Counted from the stretch's first letter, positions 21,233 through 33,804 are shown. The stretch: 64,000 nt of DNA from Vanilla planifolia (GCA_023846275.1 CM043868.1:7335653-7399652); one strand, 5' to 3'. Notes: generated from the letters alone by a model not told the origin. Made by a program: numbers and translations.

Positions 21233-21768
21233 CCATATGAGACATTATATAAAGAGAAGTACTAATCACTATGAATGAAGTTAAATAAAGTTATAATGCT
21301 CTTGAGTTTGTCTATGAAGTAATAGAAAAGATATGAATTATTCGATATAGACTAAAAATAACTCATGATGAACACAAGAAGTACTTTGATATTAAGCATA
21401 GACTAATAAAATTTCAAGGAGAATATATGTTTAGTATAATGACTAACCAAAAGTGTGACGAGATTTAGAAAGCCAAGAAAGTTAAAACTTAATTTCATAA
21501 GTCAATTTCAAATTCTAGAAAGAGTTAGACAGGTAGCATCTAGAATAACTTTAAATCACAGGTATTAGAAGTTTATAATATGTTTCATATTTAAACTCTA
21601 AAGAAGTATCTTTCAAATCCTTTATATATTGTTAGTTATGATACTTCAAATATAAAAGTATTAAAATATAAAGTGATCACAATGCTTAAAATTTTATAAA
21701 AAAAGATCAAAAGAGAAGTTAATTAGGATGTTGAAATAAACATAATGAAACGTCTAAAAATTTTCTAA
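21233..21768 (+). pseudogene. Ty3/gypsy pol relic (integrase C-terminal part)
   Basis: Reading the plus strand with frame changes and stops gives a clear likeness to the end of plant gypsy pol. A PYE-LY motif is at 21233. An integrase tail of the type RL-I-HD-HKKYFDIKHR runs from about 21345. A YNMFHI/LKKYLSNP block lies near 21575-21620, matching the usual HNVFHVS-LRKY-P motif. The last part, near 21690-21765, matches the final KVLW...EATWE region of such pols. Many stops are present, so it is dead. It leads directly to an LTR-like start at 21799, as expected for the 3' end of an element. Confidence 0.6.
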
Positions 21769-21798
21769 ATTTTAAGACTATTTTTTAATTTGAGGATA

Positions 21799-23098
21799 TT
21801 ATAATATTCCAAAATTTACTTTGTATAAGATATTATTAATCTTGAAATTATTGATAGTTTGTATTTTTTATAATCTAAATAATTAATTATAAATTTTTTA
21901 AAAGATACATAAATATCATTTTGAAAAGTTTCAAAGGCAAATCAATATTTTGAAAAAATATTATTATCTTAGGAATAAATTGGATATATTCAACTAGGTT
22001 AGAGAAGTAATTAATTGGGTTGAGATAGGAAAAGAAACGAAAGCAATGAGAGCGAGAAGGAAGACTAAGAGAAAGATGAGGAGAAGAGAATAAGTGGAAG
22101 GGATGCAATGCCAATTGTGATGGGAAGCTTTGGAATAGCAAGAGCAAGAAGGTTTGTGGATAAAGCTAGTTTTAAAATCTAAAGATGGTGCAACAATAAG
22201 GAAAATCAAAAGACATCTATAGTTATCAGTGGAAAATAGATGAACCAAAAGTGAGGAAATCTATATTTTTTTTACTTATTCCATTGGTTTTATGCAAAAT
22301 TTAGAAGGTTTTAATTTACTATAAGTGTTAGAAATATTGCAAAAATATTTGGTTTGAGTCTCAAAATGATTTAGTATAAAATCAAGCAACTGGTGTAAGT
22401 TTTATTTTTCTTTAGCATATGAATATACCACACGGTAGGATAAGCGTATGATAAGTTAAAACTTAAATTAATGTAAAAAGAAAGATAACATAAGATTTAT
22501 TAGGTTGACATAGGTTTCTTAAATTCGAGGTATTGTACGTTAGTTTTAAAATAGTATACATTGCTTGTAAGGAAGAGTCAAGTCAATGCTATATAGTATA
22601 TTTGGGGTAAATAAAGTGAGCTCAGTTGTTTGTACCATATGGTGAAACAAATAATATGATACAATAAGTTGAGAAATAATAAAGGGTAAGAAAACTTAAA
22701 ATGTTGTTTATGGATAAGATGTATATTATAATTAGCATATTATATGATAGTAAAAAAAATGGCAATATATAATACATTAGGTATGACATGTTATACATTA
22801 GCACTATAGTAAGAGAGAAAAATAAAAGAATACTAATTTGAGTTAAATAATCATAATATGTCAATAATATATGTATTGAAAAACATTATTTAATGACAAA
22901 TGTGCATAAATTATATTTGTAAAAAATTCAAAAAAATGATTTTGAAAAAGGCTCTTTTTTTTTTTAATTTTAGATAGATAAATAAGATAATTATAATATA
23001 AATATAATATTAAATTATTTTATATTATTAATTTTTTAAAAATATTATTCTTATCTCATATAAATATTATTGAATAGTTACTAATATTCATATAATTG

Positions 23099-23175
<77 letters not shown>

Positions 23176-23500
23176 ATACCTAAATTAGATATTAATGTCA
23201 TAATTATGATACAACTTTATTAGATAATTATTAATACTTTATTTATGATGACTAAATATTAGATCTTTATATCTTGATATGAATGATATGATATTTATAA
23301 TAATGTTTTATATGAAATGTCAAGACATAGATTTTAGACCTTATATCATCGTGTACGATTAGATGTCAATTTTATTTTAAACTGAAGGCAATTTACAGGC
23401 AAGGGTTATTTGATTGGAATATTATATATAATTAGATAAAGAGAATTATAGTAAAAAATAAGAAACAATGTCCTAAATTATATATATATGCATATATAAT
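21799..23500 (+). repeat. Decayed Ty3/gypsy LTR (3' LTR of the relic), right end unclear
   Basis: It begins ttataatattcc, close to the TGTAACATYCC start of many plant gypsy LTRs, and follows the pol relic. It resembles the start of the LTR at 34422 in order and content, including the purine-rich block near 22020-22090 and the atgcaaaattta segment near 22293. The right end and the U5 are not recognisable; it probably stops before the GC-richer sequence at about 23530. Confidence 0.4.
23099..23173. repeat. Compound microsatellite (AT)n(AG)n
   Basis: About 44 bases of alternating AT followed directly by about 31 bases of alternating AG. Confidence 0.97.
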
Positions 23501-23756
23501 TTAAAATTTTTTAAAAAATAATGAAACAAAGTCGTGATTGGAGTTATTAAGAATCGCTGACGGTAGTAACAGCTGTTAATTTGTCCGCTGAAAATTCAGT
23601 GTCTCGTTGATATGGGTAAAGGCCACGGTCGGGAAACGGAGAGCCGGCGTTAGGGAACGAGACGCCCTAGGTCTGTGTACACGTAATGCCAACAAAGAAG
23701 CAGCTATATTTCAATTCAGCACTTTTTGTTCACATTTCAACTCACAAGAGTTCTCC

Positions 23757-23764
23757 TATAAATA
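23757..23764 (+). promoter_or_regulatory. Plus-strand TATA box pointing into the 3' end of the HD-ZIP IV gene
   Basis: TATAAATA in a CTCCTATAAATAACC setting, followed by an AC-rich, T-poor leader-like stretch and an ATG at 23809 that opens only a 12-codon frame. A GC-richer segment with many CpGs lies upstream (23560-23690). A transcript from here would run antisense to the last exons of the HD-ZIP IV gene. This could be the promoter of a non-coding antisense RNA or of a lost gene; no protein-coding gene is supported. Confidence 0.35.
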
Positions 23765-23959
23765 ACCACAAACAGAAGACAAGAAAAAACATATCAAACA
23801 ACAGCAACATGACGACATATATCTTAATTTGCATATCTAATCCATGAGAGCAAGTCAATACCCGAACCGACATCGCTGCTCGGTGCAACTCTTGTGCTTC
23901 CCACCTGACGCGAGGTTCGTTCTTGACTCGGCCACCATCCAAAACATTACACAGCCAGT

Positions 23960-23965
23960 TTTATT
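23960..23965 (-). terminator. Candidate polyadenylation signal of the HD-ZIP IV gene
   Basis: AATAAA on the minus strand, about 70 bases after the stop codon. Another at 23997-24002 is only about 30 bases after the stop. Either could serve. Confidence 0.4.
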
Positions 23966-24033
23966 TAATCTACTGTGTTGTTCTGCTACACAAGAATTTA
24001 TTTGTAGCTGGCAGATTATTAAGCGGTAGTAAT

Positions 24034-27000
24034 TTAATTGTCGCAACGAAGTGCTGATTTGATCTTGTGGACGGTGCAGGAGATGAGGTTCTTAACGGTA
24101 TCGACGGACTGCACGGTGAGTTCGGCCGTGGAGAGATTGGTGACGAGGATCTGGAAGGCGACGGTGAGGAGGGAGCCGTCAACAGCGCCACCGCGGCCGT
24201 CGGGTAGGATTGCAAAGCCCGAGGGAAGAAGTGCCACGTAGGAGGAGTCACCGCCGTTCATGACGAGACTGATCGCGGGGGCGTCTACGGGTGCGTAAAC
24301 CACCAAAGAGCCCGCAGCGTCGGTGCTCGTCTCCTGCAGTATCAGCATACTCTCCTCATCCTGCTTTGGATTGCCACTTCCATTCTGTTTATGTATTTAA
24401 TAGTTTATTAAAAGGGTGGCCTCAAAATTCTGTTTCAGAAAAAGATTGCTTGGAAATCAATCATTCTTAAGTAGCTTTGGAATTGCTTTTTCAAGACAAA
24501 AAAAGTAGCAAGATAGAGAAAGGGGAAGAAGTGTAGTAAGTAGCGTACTGTTGCCCCGGTAGCAGGGACGGTGGCGCGGAGGAGAGAGACGGCGTTGCCA
24601 TGATCCTGGCCTTTGGCAATATGCGCGACCTCCTGCATCGGGCCGCCATTGGACAGGATGTCCCACTCACGCCGTAGCCGCTCATCATGCAGGAACTCGA
24701 AGAGCCGCTGCGGAGCTACCGCCGGGAGCCACACCGACGTTACTGCGCAGAGAACCACGCCAGGGGGCTCGCCAGGATCATCCACGCTCTGTCTCGTAAT
24801 TACGCGGATCATGCCGTCCCCCACTGCTCCCGACCTCAACTCCCTCCACTTCCGTTCCGCCCAACCGCACACCCCGGCGCAGAAATTTTCGGTCATCCGC
24901 CCAGCCAACCGTAGCATGCTCCTTCTCCCAGGGCCCGTTATCGCAGCTGTATGTCTAGCGTTCGTCAAATGCCGCCATAAAATAAAGAACGAACAAACGC
25001 CTATAAAACTCACCGGGGCAGTCGCGAGGGGGAGTCGAAGAGGCAGCCATGATTGCAAGACACTCCGCCTGACGCTGTAACGCTGCCAACCACCGGCGTG
25101 CGCCCAAGCCGAGGCCGGCACGCAGCGGTGGGCGGTAGAGCCGGTGCACCGTCGTCTCGTCGTATTCCGCGTGTTCAACCCACGTGACCTGCGAGACATT
25201 TTTAATCGGAGATGGACATGGAATCGTTGTTTCTTTTACATATGCGAAGATGATAACGAATTTTTTGATTACTTTAGAATAACCGTTGGGCAGGGCTTGC
25301 ACCAAGCAACCAGAAGGGAGTCGAATACAGCTCCTTTTGGCATTGGAGGCCGAAAAGGTCTCACGTATGCCATCGACGGAGACATCGACAATAGCCCACA
25401 CACCCTCGGCGTGCTGTTTGCAGAACCTGAGGAAGCTCACCTCCCGAACTGGCACAAGCGGCGTCAGCACTTGCAGCTCCGCTTGCATCTAGCAACCAAC
25501 CTCAATTTCATCGCAGTCGAAGCAAATTAAATTGGAAGAAAGCGTGTTTATAAAATATTTTTCCTCACCAACTGTAGCGCTCCGTTTCGAGTCCCGCCCA
25601 TGCCGCTCGATATGACATCGATTGTTGCGGCTTTTGCAACGATGCAAGGGAACATCATGGCCCATCGGCTCTGCGTTCAGTAACATTAGACATCAGCTGC
25701 TCTGCATAAAGGTAAGAAATCATAGGCGTTTATATATATAAGCGGTTCGTGAACAAGAGGAAGATATGTTTACAGTGTCTAAGAATGAATCAATGAGAAC
25801 CGATGCATTGATCAAAACTATGCCGGTGTCTCTCGTGCCTTCAGAAACGAAATCCGCTGGCTTTGAGTTTATGCATCGACGAAATCCAGCCTCATACTCT
25901 TCCAAGTTGAGAATTTCAGTACGGCCGTCGATGTTCAAAATCCAAAGCGGGGCCTCCATTTGCGCCATCTTCACCAGCTCGTCCATTGCGGTCAAGGCGA
26001 GCTCGAGCAGCATAGAACGCTCAGTACCTGCCAGCAAGGTACGTGGAGGCGGCAGGGAACCACTCGATGCGAAATCCTCGCCCATCGTCCTATGGGCCGG
26101 GGCCATCCCGGGGAAGGCGCCGTGCCCGACGCTTAGCTCTAGCGGAGCAGGAGAAAAACCGGAGGTAAGTGGAGCCGCAAGGGAGGACATGGGTCTGCCG
26201 ATGAAACGAGAGGCAAGGGCGCACACGCGGTCAAGCTCGTCCTTGAGGCGTGCGTTCTCAATTCTCAGATGCTGCTCTTCGAGAGATACCTCACCGAGCA
26301 TCGCCGGGCTGCCGCATGTACCACACAAAGGATTGCGCATCGCTTCCCTAATGGTTAGGTTCTCTGCGCGCAGCTTGTCATTCTCCGCCCGAAGAATAGA
26401 ATTCTCGTGTCGCTCGATCTGCGTCTGCTTTCAAATTGTTCCAAGAATTAGTAACATGGAAAGGAGTTGCGTTGATTTGGCTTTGGTTACCTTCATCTGC
26501 GTACGCCTATTTTGGAACCAGAACTTGACCTGGCGAGGATCGAGGTTAAGCCGTTTGCTGAGCTCCATTCTTTGCTTTTCATCAGGGTGCGGGCACTCCT
26601 TGAAGAGACTGCCCCATGATAGAAATACGATGGAGGACTGGTAATTAATTTAAAGGAGATATACATAAAAGGCAAAGAATCACTGTGTCTTACGCTTCCA
26701 GCTCTTGGATTTGCTGAGGATTGTGACGGTGGTATCTCTTCTTCTTACGAGGGTTCTCTGGGTCGAGATCGTCGCCAGAACCGCCTTCAACGTTGTCACT
26801 TCCACCAGATTTGCTCTCGTTCTCATCATCTCTATTTCTCTCCAAAGCGTCTGGATCACCGCTGAGGAACCCGAACCTGCTCATGCTCGCTTCGCCTTCC
26901 GTATTCCTTCTCTGCAAGCAAAACCCAATGAGCAAAACAAGATGGAGAACGGGCGTCGCTGAGCACCTAGAGACTTACCAGACCGAGAGAGAGACCAGGA

Positions 27001-27122
27001 GAGCTGAAGGATGAATTTGCATTTAGCGTGGATAGACGTCTAGGCGGCGCGATGCCGCCGGCTGAATACGGTGACAAAGTGGCACCAGTGACGCCAGCGT
27101 CGAATAAACCTCCGAAACTCAT
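24034..27122 (-). CDS. HD-ZIP class IV homeodomain-START transcription factor (ANL2/ROC-like), nine exons
   Basis: Nuclear DNA-binding protein of the family controlling epidermal and outer-cell-layer identity. I built nine exons from homology and GT-AG sites: 26979-27122, 26694-26911, 26491-26608, 25774-26424, 25569-25670, 25273-25488, 25014-25188, 24549-24946, 24034-24360. All phases agree and give 2349 bp (782 residues plus stop), a normal length for the family. Introns are 66-188 bp. The N-terminus MSFGGLFD is typical. The homeodomain is at about 104-163 with a FWFQNRR helix. The zipper-loop-zipper (about 165-235) has C194-x-x-C197. The START domain is at about 295-530, with RWAMMFPC after 378 and [11 protein letters not shown] near 431-441. 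The C-terminal START-associated part has [10 protein letters not shown] near 595 and ends with the NLISCTV motif. There are no stops or frameshifts. Exon 9's first codons (GATGAGGAGAGT) are the least certain join. The exact subfamily needs a tree. Confidence 0.93.
27018..27025 (-). promoter_or_regulatory. L1-box octamer TAAATGCA inside exon 1
   Basis: It matches the L1 box (TAAATGYA) bound by HD-ZIP IV proteins, but lies in the coding part of exon 1, about 100 bases after the ATG. Another match (TAAATGTA, minus strand) is at 28910-28917, about 1.8 kb upstream. In such AT-rich DNA, chance matches are common. Confidence 0.25.
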
Positions 27123-27335
27123 AAAAAAACACTCCACCCTTTATCTTTTCCTTCTTTTTTTTCTCCCTCTGCAACCTATCTCGATCCCCACCAATAACGC
27201 AGATCTCGAACAAACTAACGCAAGGGTCAAAAAAAAGAGAGAAAGACGAAGAGGGCAGCGAGATACCCAAAATATACGCTAGAAATCCAGAAAGGGAACC
27301 AAAGAAGAAACGCTTGATTGATGTTTTCCCTTTTC
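27123..27335 (-). other. Probable 5' leader of the HD-ZIP IV gene
   Basis: Between the ATG and the TATA box, the minus strand carries a pyrimidine-rich then purine-rich leader of about 205 bases. A TTGCAG at about 27170-27175 could be the acceptor of a leader intron, but no partner donor is convincing. Confidence 0.4.
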
Positions 27336-27357
27336 AACGAACAACCAAAAGCTCCTA

Positions 27358-27364
27358 CTTTATA
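27358..27364 (-). promoter_or_regulatory. Candidate TATA box of the HD-ZIP IV gene
   Basis: TATAAAG on the minus strand, about 235 bases upstream of the start codon. It would place the transcription start near 27330. The upstream region to about 28390 is richer in GC than the surroundings and likely holds the promoter; no specific operator could be assigned. Confidence 0.4.
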
Positions 27365-28389
27365 TGGCAGAAAGGCCTCTGCTTTATGCTGCAGAAAGCA
27401 AGATAAGTCAAGCAAACAAAGCCAAAAGTTACCGAAGCAAATCTTTCTTCAGCAGCATCCCAAGCAAAAAACCAAAGCACGAAAAATCCCGCAAAATCTC
27501 CACCAAGAAGTCCACCGAGAAGACGATAGAAAATGGCAAGAATGGCTAAATCCCTGCAGCAAGAGATGTCGATGCTGGCAAGGATATAAAAACGCATATG
27601 TGGACTCCAAGAAGCCGCACAAATTAGAGAAGGTGCATCTCGACGTGCCTCAACATCAAAAAGCTATCATTAAGATAAAAAAAAAATTGACGATTAGATT
27701 CATCTCACCGAGGAGGCTGCGAGAAAAAAATTAGTGGTTGACCTATAAAGCCAGATGGATAAAAAAAACCAAATTAAAACCACAGTTTGAATTCAAACAA
27801 GCACCTTTCGTCCAACTTACCCCGCTCCCCGCTTCACTCGCCTTCGAAAGAATTAACTTATCAGTTCTCGCTATAAAATAAACAAACAAAAATTAAAAAG
27901 ATCTCCCCGCTCCCTCTTGCGTTGGACGCTTCAAGTGAAGACGCTGTCAGAGGAGCAACAGAGAAGTCCAAGAAGAACGTGCGTCATTGACTGCGATGAA
28001 GGAAATCGGGGCCCTACCGAGCGTTATAACTAGCGTGGTCTGTGGTGAAGGAATGACGAATTTATCCCCAGAAAATTAAGGAATGATGGAATCGTCGACC
28101 GGAGAACGGTTTTAGGAGGCCCGGTTCGCGTGTATTGACGTTCGATATAGAAGGACTAGTGGATCGGACGGCGGATGTCGATTTATTGGCCAATTGGGAA
28201 ACTTGAACACGCTCATGGATGTAGCACCGGAAAAGGGATCATGGCGCCATAAATTAGCGGGTCCGCTGCGCCTGTGCCGAATACGGTGCCACCAGCTTGC
28301 ATATTTAATACCCACCTGTGAATCTTGAATTTTCTTTTTCTTTTCTTTGTTAATTTTTCTTCGGCATTTCTGCACCTTCAATGCTGTGA

Positions 28390-29880
28390 GAACTGAACCG
28401 AGTTTTCAATAAATAACTAGTTTTATCAAAGCATTTTGTCTATTTATTTTATATTGTACCTAATTTATGCAAGTGAATATAAAAAAAATGTACATTGTTA
28501 ATTATGTTGACAGATCAACAGATTGATCAAAATTTTTTTGGATGTTGTCACATGAGCATGAGCACTAGGTGGATTCACAACCCATCTCAGGTACTGTAGC
28601 TTTTAGTGGAGAACCTCAAGAAATTGAATGTCTTGTGGAGAAGCTACTTAAGATAATGACCATTGCTTAATTTGTGAGTGCCAACAAGCTCATTTTGTGG
28701 AAATGGTCATACCAAGTTATGTTGTAGAACAAGAGATTATGAATAAACCAACGGTGTAAGAAAATCAAGTTAATCATAAACTATGTAATTTAGCTCATGC
28801 AAAGATCCAATAACTATTTATGATTTATCATAATTTCATAATACTTTTAATTTTATTTAAATTATAACAAGTTAAGTATAAGATTATAATTATTTTTATC
28901 ATTTTTGTGTACATTTATTTATGTTTGCATCATTTTCTTAGGTAGGGACGTCTCTCATTTTATTATTTAAGGTTTTGTATTGTGATTGTTTAAAGTTTTA
29001 TTTAAACAAGAATATAAAAAAATCCTTCTTTCATCTCACATTCTCTCTTTATCTTCCCTTATTCTCCCTCTACCACTTTGGCATCAATATCTCCAATAAT
29101 TATGTCCTAATCATTGGATAATTCATCATTGCTCGCTATTTTACTATCTTCTTTCTATGCATTTGATATCACTACTAATTACTTTTACACTTTTTTGCCT
29201 CTATGATAGTTTAAAAAAAATGTCCTTGATTTTTTCACAACCAATTGTTGTTGTCTATTGCTACCTTTTTTGCCTAACAACTCCTTCGTAACCAACACAT
29301 CGTGTGTGCTCCCCATGACATGCATGATCTTATAGCCCACTTGCATGTGTCTTTATTAGTACCTCCAACATGAGCTGCCAAGCGATCCATGCTCACACCC
29401 CTTATGCTCATTGCCAACCCGATTTGCTCATCACTCTGTACCATTGGAAGTGATGAATCGAGCCAAAAGCTTCAATGTTAAATTGAATAGCCACTACACA
29501 AGTCTAGACATTAATCTAACTAAATTTTTGTCAAATCAACTTAAATTAGAATAAGTTTTTTTATTTTGTTTCAAATTCAGTTTAGAGAAGTTTTTTGAAG
29601 TTCTTTTTAGTGATTTTCAATAGTTTTTCTTTAGGAACAAGCAATCCTTTAAGGGCATGACTAAGGTAAAAAAGGTTATGAGTTAGATGAACTTTTAAGA
29701 AAATTAAATTTGTAAAAACTCAAAGTATAAATTTCCTTAAAGAAGAATTAAGCTCAAATATTTTCCTAAATATGATGACAAAGGTTGCATGGATAATTGC
29801 ATACCCTAAGCCATGAAAACTCTAATGTTGTAAAGTATCTCAATTTTTTTGAAGATCTAGTGGCTAGGTTAAATTATCTT
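28390..29880. other. AT-rich intergenic DNA with a possible gypsy gag trace
   Basis: No gene. A short stretch from 28602 (plus strand) reads FSGEPQEIECLVEKL, reminiscent of the start of plant gypsy gag, but it is too short to rely on. Confidence 0.35.
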
Positions 29881-30440
29881 GATGAAGATTGATAGTTGAC
29901 TAATAAATTTATTGTAGGGGTAAAGATGGAAATTAAGAAAGTGGTATAGTTATATAACTCTTAATCACTTGAGAATATAAGTACTTAACATAAATGGTAG
30001 AGACACATAGGAAGCCTGGACCTTTAAATACAAAATTTGTACTCCAAAGGTTAACCATTAGAACACGCCCAAGATTACTACTATGTATAAGTTGCATCTT
30101 TGTCAAATTCTTACATTGTTAAGGATATTACTATCAGTTGCCCAAAAAAAAACCCATTAAATTTTCCAATAGGTGTAAGAAACTAAGACAAAAAGAATTA
30201 ATGTAATGTTATTCTAATTATTAAAAAAGAGGACCACCATTTTCTTGATTATGAGGATGAGGACATCTAACACATTAATGAGTAAGGATAAGAAGAGGAG
30301 GATGAGCACATAATGATTTATTCATGAGGTGTTCTTGAATCAAGCCCTCAATAGTAGACATTTTTTGGACTCGTAATGGTGGAAGTGGAAGCGTGAGTAA
30401 TGGTAAGGAACAAAGGAAGAAAAGAAAGAGAAAAGAATTT
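29880..30440 (+). pseudogene. Ty3/gypsy gag relic
   Basis: The plus strand near 29905-29990 reads LTNKFIVGVKMEIKKVV followed by LYNS-SLENI. This matches the RFLxGLxxEIRDxVxL...LExL block of plant gypsy gag. An acidic segment (LDYEDEDI, then EEEDEH) follows at 30250-30320, where gag normally continues after its zinc knuckle. Several stops are present. Confidence 0.5.
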
Positions 30441-30680
30441 TTGTCATAGATATATTGAATTATACTAAGAAGTTTTCCTATAAGAAGATTCATGAAGTTC
30501 TAAAATCTAAAATTTTGAATTACTTCATAAATCTTTCTTTCTAATTTATATAGATGTTTAGATATAACATTTTATTATAAAATAAAAAACATATGATTTT
30601 GATAAAAAATATAAAATTTCATAAATTTCTTAAATTTCAAAAATTTCATGCCTAATTAGCTTGACCCCACTCATAAGTCC

Positions 30681-30935
30681 ACATATTACATGCGAGCAGA
30701 ATGTGTGCGTAGTAGTTGGCTAATCGAGTGTACATTCAATGCTTGGGTACCTACCCCGAGTGGTCATGCACACTAATGCATGTGGGAATTTGGTGCATCG
30801 TACCTTCCAATGTGCGTGGCCTCTTGCATGGGCACCTGTGCCTCTACGCATTACGCTTGACCTATACACTATAGTGCATGGTTCAATGTACTTACAGCAA
30901 GCCACCACATGCGACCTAGCACATGGCTCTTGATG
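30681..30935. other. GC-richer segment with repeated gcatg motifs
   Basis: About 255 bp that keeps CpGs and repeats gtgcatg- or gcatg-like words, in contrast to the AT-rich flanks. The open frames on both strands (64-73 codons) have no recognised similarity. It may be part of a decayed LTR. Confidence 0.35.
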
Positions 30936-32085
30936 CTTCATGTTATGATAATATTTTTTGTCTTTTTGTCTTTTTCCTTATTTGTTTCATAATTTTTTAG
31001 TTTAATAAACTCAAAATTGAGCTTTTGATCATATAAGTATCATAAGATACTTATATTTGTTTAAAGAATAATCAAAAGTTTAGAAAAGAAAAAATATTTC
31101 ACTACCTTTATAAAGTGTCTTAATAAAAATTAAGATTAATCATCGATAATGGGGGTGTTATGAATTTTATATCTATAAATGCACTCAAGAAGGTGAACCA
31201 TAAGGCTAAGCCTCATCCTTAATGATTTCATGAGTTAGGTAAATATACTCCCTTTCTAGTCACATGGAGGTGTCTTGGCTTCCCTTGAAGAAGGTATCTA
31301 ATAAGGATAAACTTTAGTGTGTTGTTCTTCTTATGGACATTACCTATATCTTGTTGGGAAGTCTATGATAATAAATAATAGAAGAGGGAATATTTATGTA
31401 TTTAAATATAATAATTAAAATATTAAATTATATCCCTTAAAGCCATCTCAAGTTTTCTCTTATAAACCTTCTTCATAAATAAAACCCATCACCTCACACA
31501 AGAAAAGTTACAACTTATTACTTTTCTCATTATTAAAAAGCCTATGATTACATCTTCAAATGTACAAGCTAACTTTGAAGAAAAATTCTCAAGTAATAAT
31601 ATAATTAGTAGACTTTTGTACACTTAGAATGCATGGTTCTAATAGTGACCCATTATATAATATTCATCTGAAGAAAATTTCATTTATTCTTTTGAGGCAC
31701 ACATTTTCCTTAAAACTACTAGATTATTGGAAGAGTTTATTGATATTATCCATCCAAAATTTATTTTGAGAAAAAGAAATATGAAAAGATGGGTTTTTGT
31801 CCTATTTTTTAGGTTCTAATGGTCAAATCAGATAATATATAAGTATTTGATTACTTATTTTGTATGATTATTTATACTAGATGGACTCATTAAATGTTTT
31901 TAAAATTAGTTTGATGATAAAGTACCAGGGATTGAGGATTACACATTCAAATAAATAGATTAGATACTTTGATAAAGTGATCCAATAATTTGATAAACAT
32001 ATTAGATAGTCAAATAGTGTAAGATTATACAATCAATCACTAGATTGGACAATTTGATAAGTATAATAAGATGGTTTGATAAGAG

Positions 32086-32137
<52 letters not shown>

Positions 32138-33630
32138 TGGCTAATATGACATAGCAAAATAAAGGGAAAGACAAATTAGAATAAGAGAAATTTTATTAGG
32201 AATAGATATATAAGTTTAATAACTTGATATAAGTATGCTACTATTATTTATTCATAAAAATTATATGTACACTATTATTATGGTATTATATTTTTATATT
32301 TTATACATACATGTTCTAATATAGATTGATATTTCATTAACATAAATGTTTTGTATGTTATGATATTAAGGCATATATATATATGATATTCTTAAAACAT
32401 GTAAAGAGAAAAGAAAATAATGGTATATGATACACTATTCAGCTATATGAGCCTTATAGTACACATTAGATATGATGATGTTATGGTATTCACATGACAT
32501 GATATACATGAACATGATGAGTCATCCTTAACACATTATCCAGGGCTTGATGAGCAGAAGTTTGTAGAGATACAATATGACATCTTTCATTATCGCTTTG
32601 TGCATTACTTGATAAGCACATGTTAGGGACTATATAAGGACATTATATGAATCATTGCTAACACTTTGTGTAAGGTTTAACTAGGCATGGACTTTGAATC
32701 GATATAGGAAAATATTATTGACTATGATTTATTTTATGTGTGTGTGTGTATATGTATGTATTTATATAGGAAGAAGTTTATAGATATATCATATGATGTG
32801 ATGACATAAGTTATAATAAAATGGCATAATAATTATATAGAGAAAACAAAGCTTTTAATATGAGAAACGATGATAATGAATGAGTAATTAGTTCAAGAAG
32901 GAAATTATTATAATGGAAAAAGAGTGAATTTGAAAATGAATGTATATATATATAACTATGGAAATAGAATGAGAAATTTATATTTTTATATATTAAATGA
33001 TTATTGGTGTCATGGTTTGTTATTACTCATTTGAATAAATCAATATTTCATAATAGTTTTGAGATATTGTTGTTTTTAATTAACAATTTACCTACTGGGT
33101 GTCGAAAGCTCATTACGTACTTATTTCATAGGTCATGCTAGTGATGCATATCAAGATTTATTATGTTGAGAGTTATGATGAATTGTTTCTATATTTGTAA
33201 TATACTTTACTATAGTTTTTTTAAATGTATATTTATACATTAGAAATGGATATGTGGATGTGTGTGTATAAAATTTAATGAAATAGATGAAAAGAATAAT
33301 AAGAAGAATGGATAGAGTTGAATTTTGAAATGTTAAAAAGGAGAAAAAGATTTTGGTCTAGTTGCACACAACTTTCTTGTAACCTATAGTAGGTGCATGT
33401 GGTTAAGGTGAGCATTTTTAGATGAAAGGAGTGATTGTCTTATTCTACAAAATACAACCTCCCTACTTCTCTAGAGGTCAAATCCCATGATTAATAAGAA
33501 TTAGATTAAGAAAATGAATAAAATATTTTATATAATTATTTGTCTTAAGGAAAGAAGGATACTATTAGTGATCCTGGTTTTAGATGATATTGTTTATTTT
33601 TGGTTGGACTCTCACCACTATATTCATTTC
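30936..33630. other. AT-rich DNA, probably decayed gypsy LTR
   Basis: No gene. The stretch near 33090-33140 (gctcattac...tcataggtcatg) resembles 36598-36640 inside the LTR at 34422-37037, and it precedes a gag relic, so this is likely another copy of the same LTR. Ends cannot be placed. It contains the (TA)n tract at 32087-32134. Confidence 0.35.
32087..32134. repeat. (TA)n microsatellite
   Basis: About 48 bases of alternating TA. Confidence 0.95.
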
Positions 33631-33804
33631 AAAGGGAGGCTTACTCATGATGTTACCTAGGAGTTTGTAGATTGCTTTGAGAGGTCGTATATTCAAATAT
33701 TCATCAAGGATAAAATATAAAAAGAGTTTGTAGGTCTTATGTTATAAAACATATTATATCAAGTGGATGATAATAAGTTGATCCCATGAGTTATATAGTT
33801 ATTT
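33631..33804 (+). pseudogene. Ty3/gypsy gag relic (capsid part)
   Basis: Plus-strand reading gives KGRLTHDVT, stop, EFVDCFERSYI, then IKDKI, stop, KEFVGLML and DDNKLIP. This follows the ITWxEFVxxFxxxYxPxxxRDxKxxEFxxLxQ block of plant gypsy gag closely, interrupted by stops that mostly stand where Gln or Trp codons would be, as expected from C to T or G to A decay. Confidence 0.6.

Noticed and set aside
24038..26962. Plus-strand frames across the HD-ZIP IV gene (up to 292 codons)
   Set aside because: Antisense to well-supported exons; caused by the higher GC content of the gene.
27318..27734. 138-codon plus-strand frame upstream of the HD-ZIP IV gene
   Set aside because: Low-complexity Lys/Gln-rich reading of the promoter and leader region; no recognisable domain.
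28112..28381. 89-codon minus-strand frame
   Set aside because: No domain, basic low-complexity start, and no splice or promoter support.
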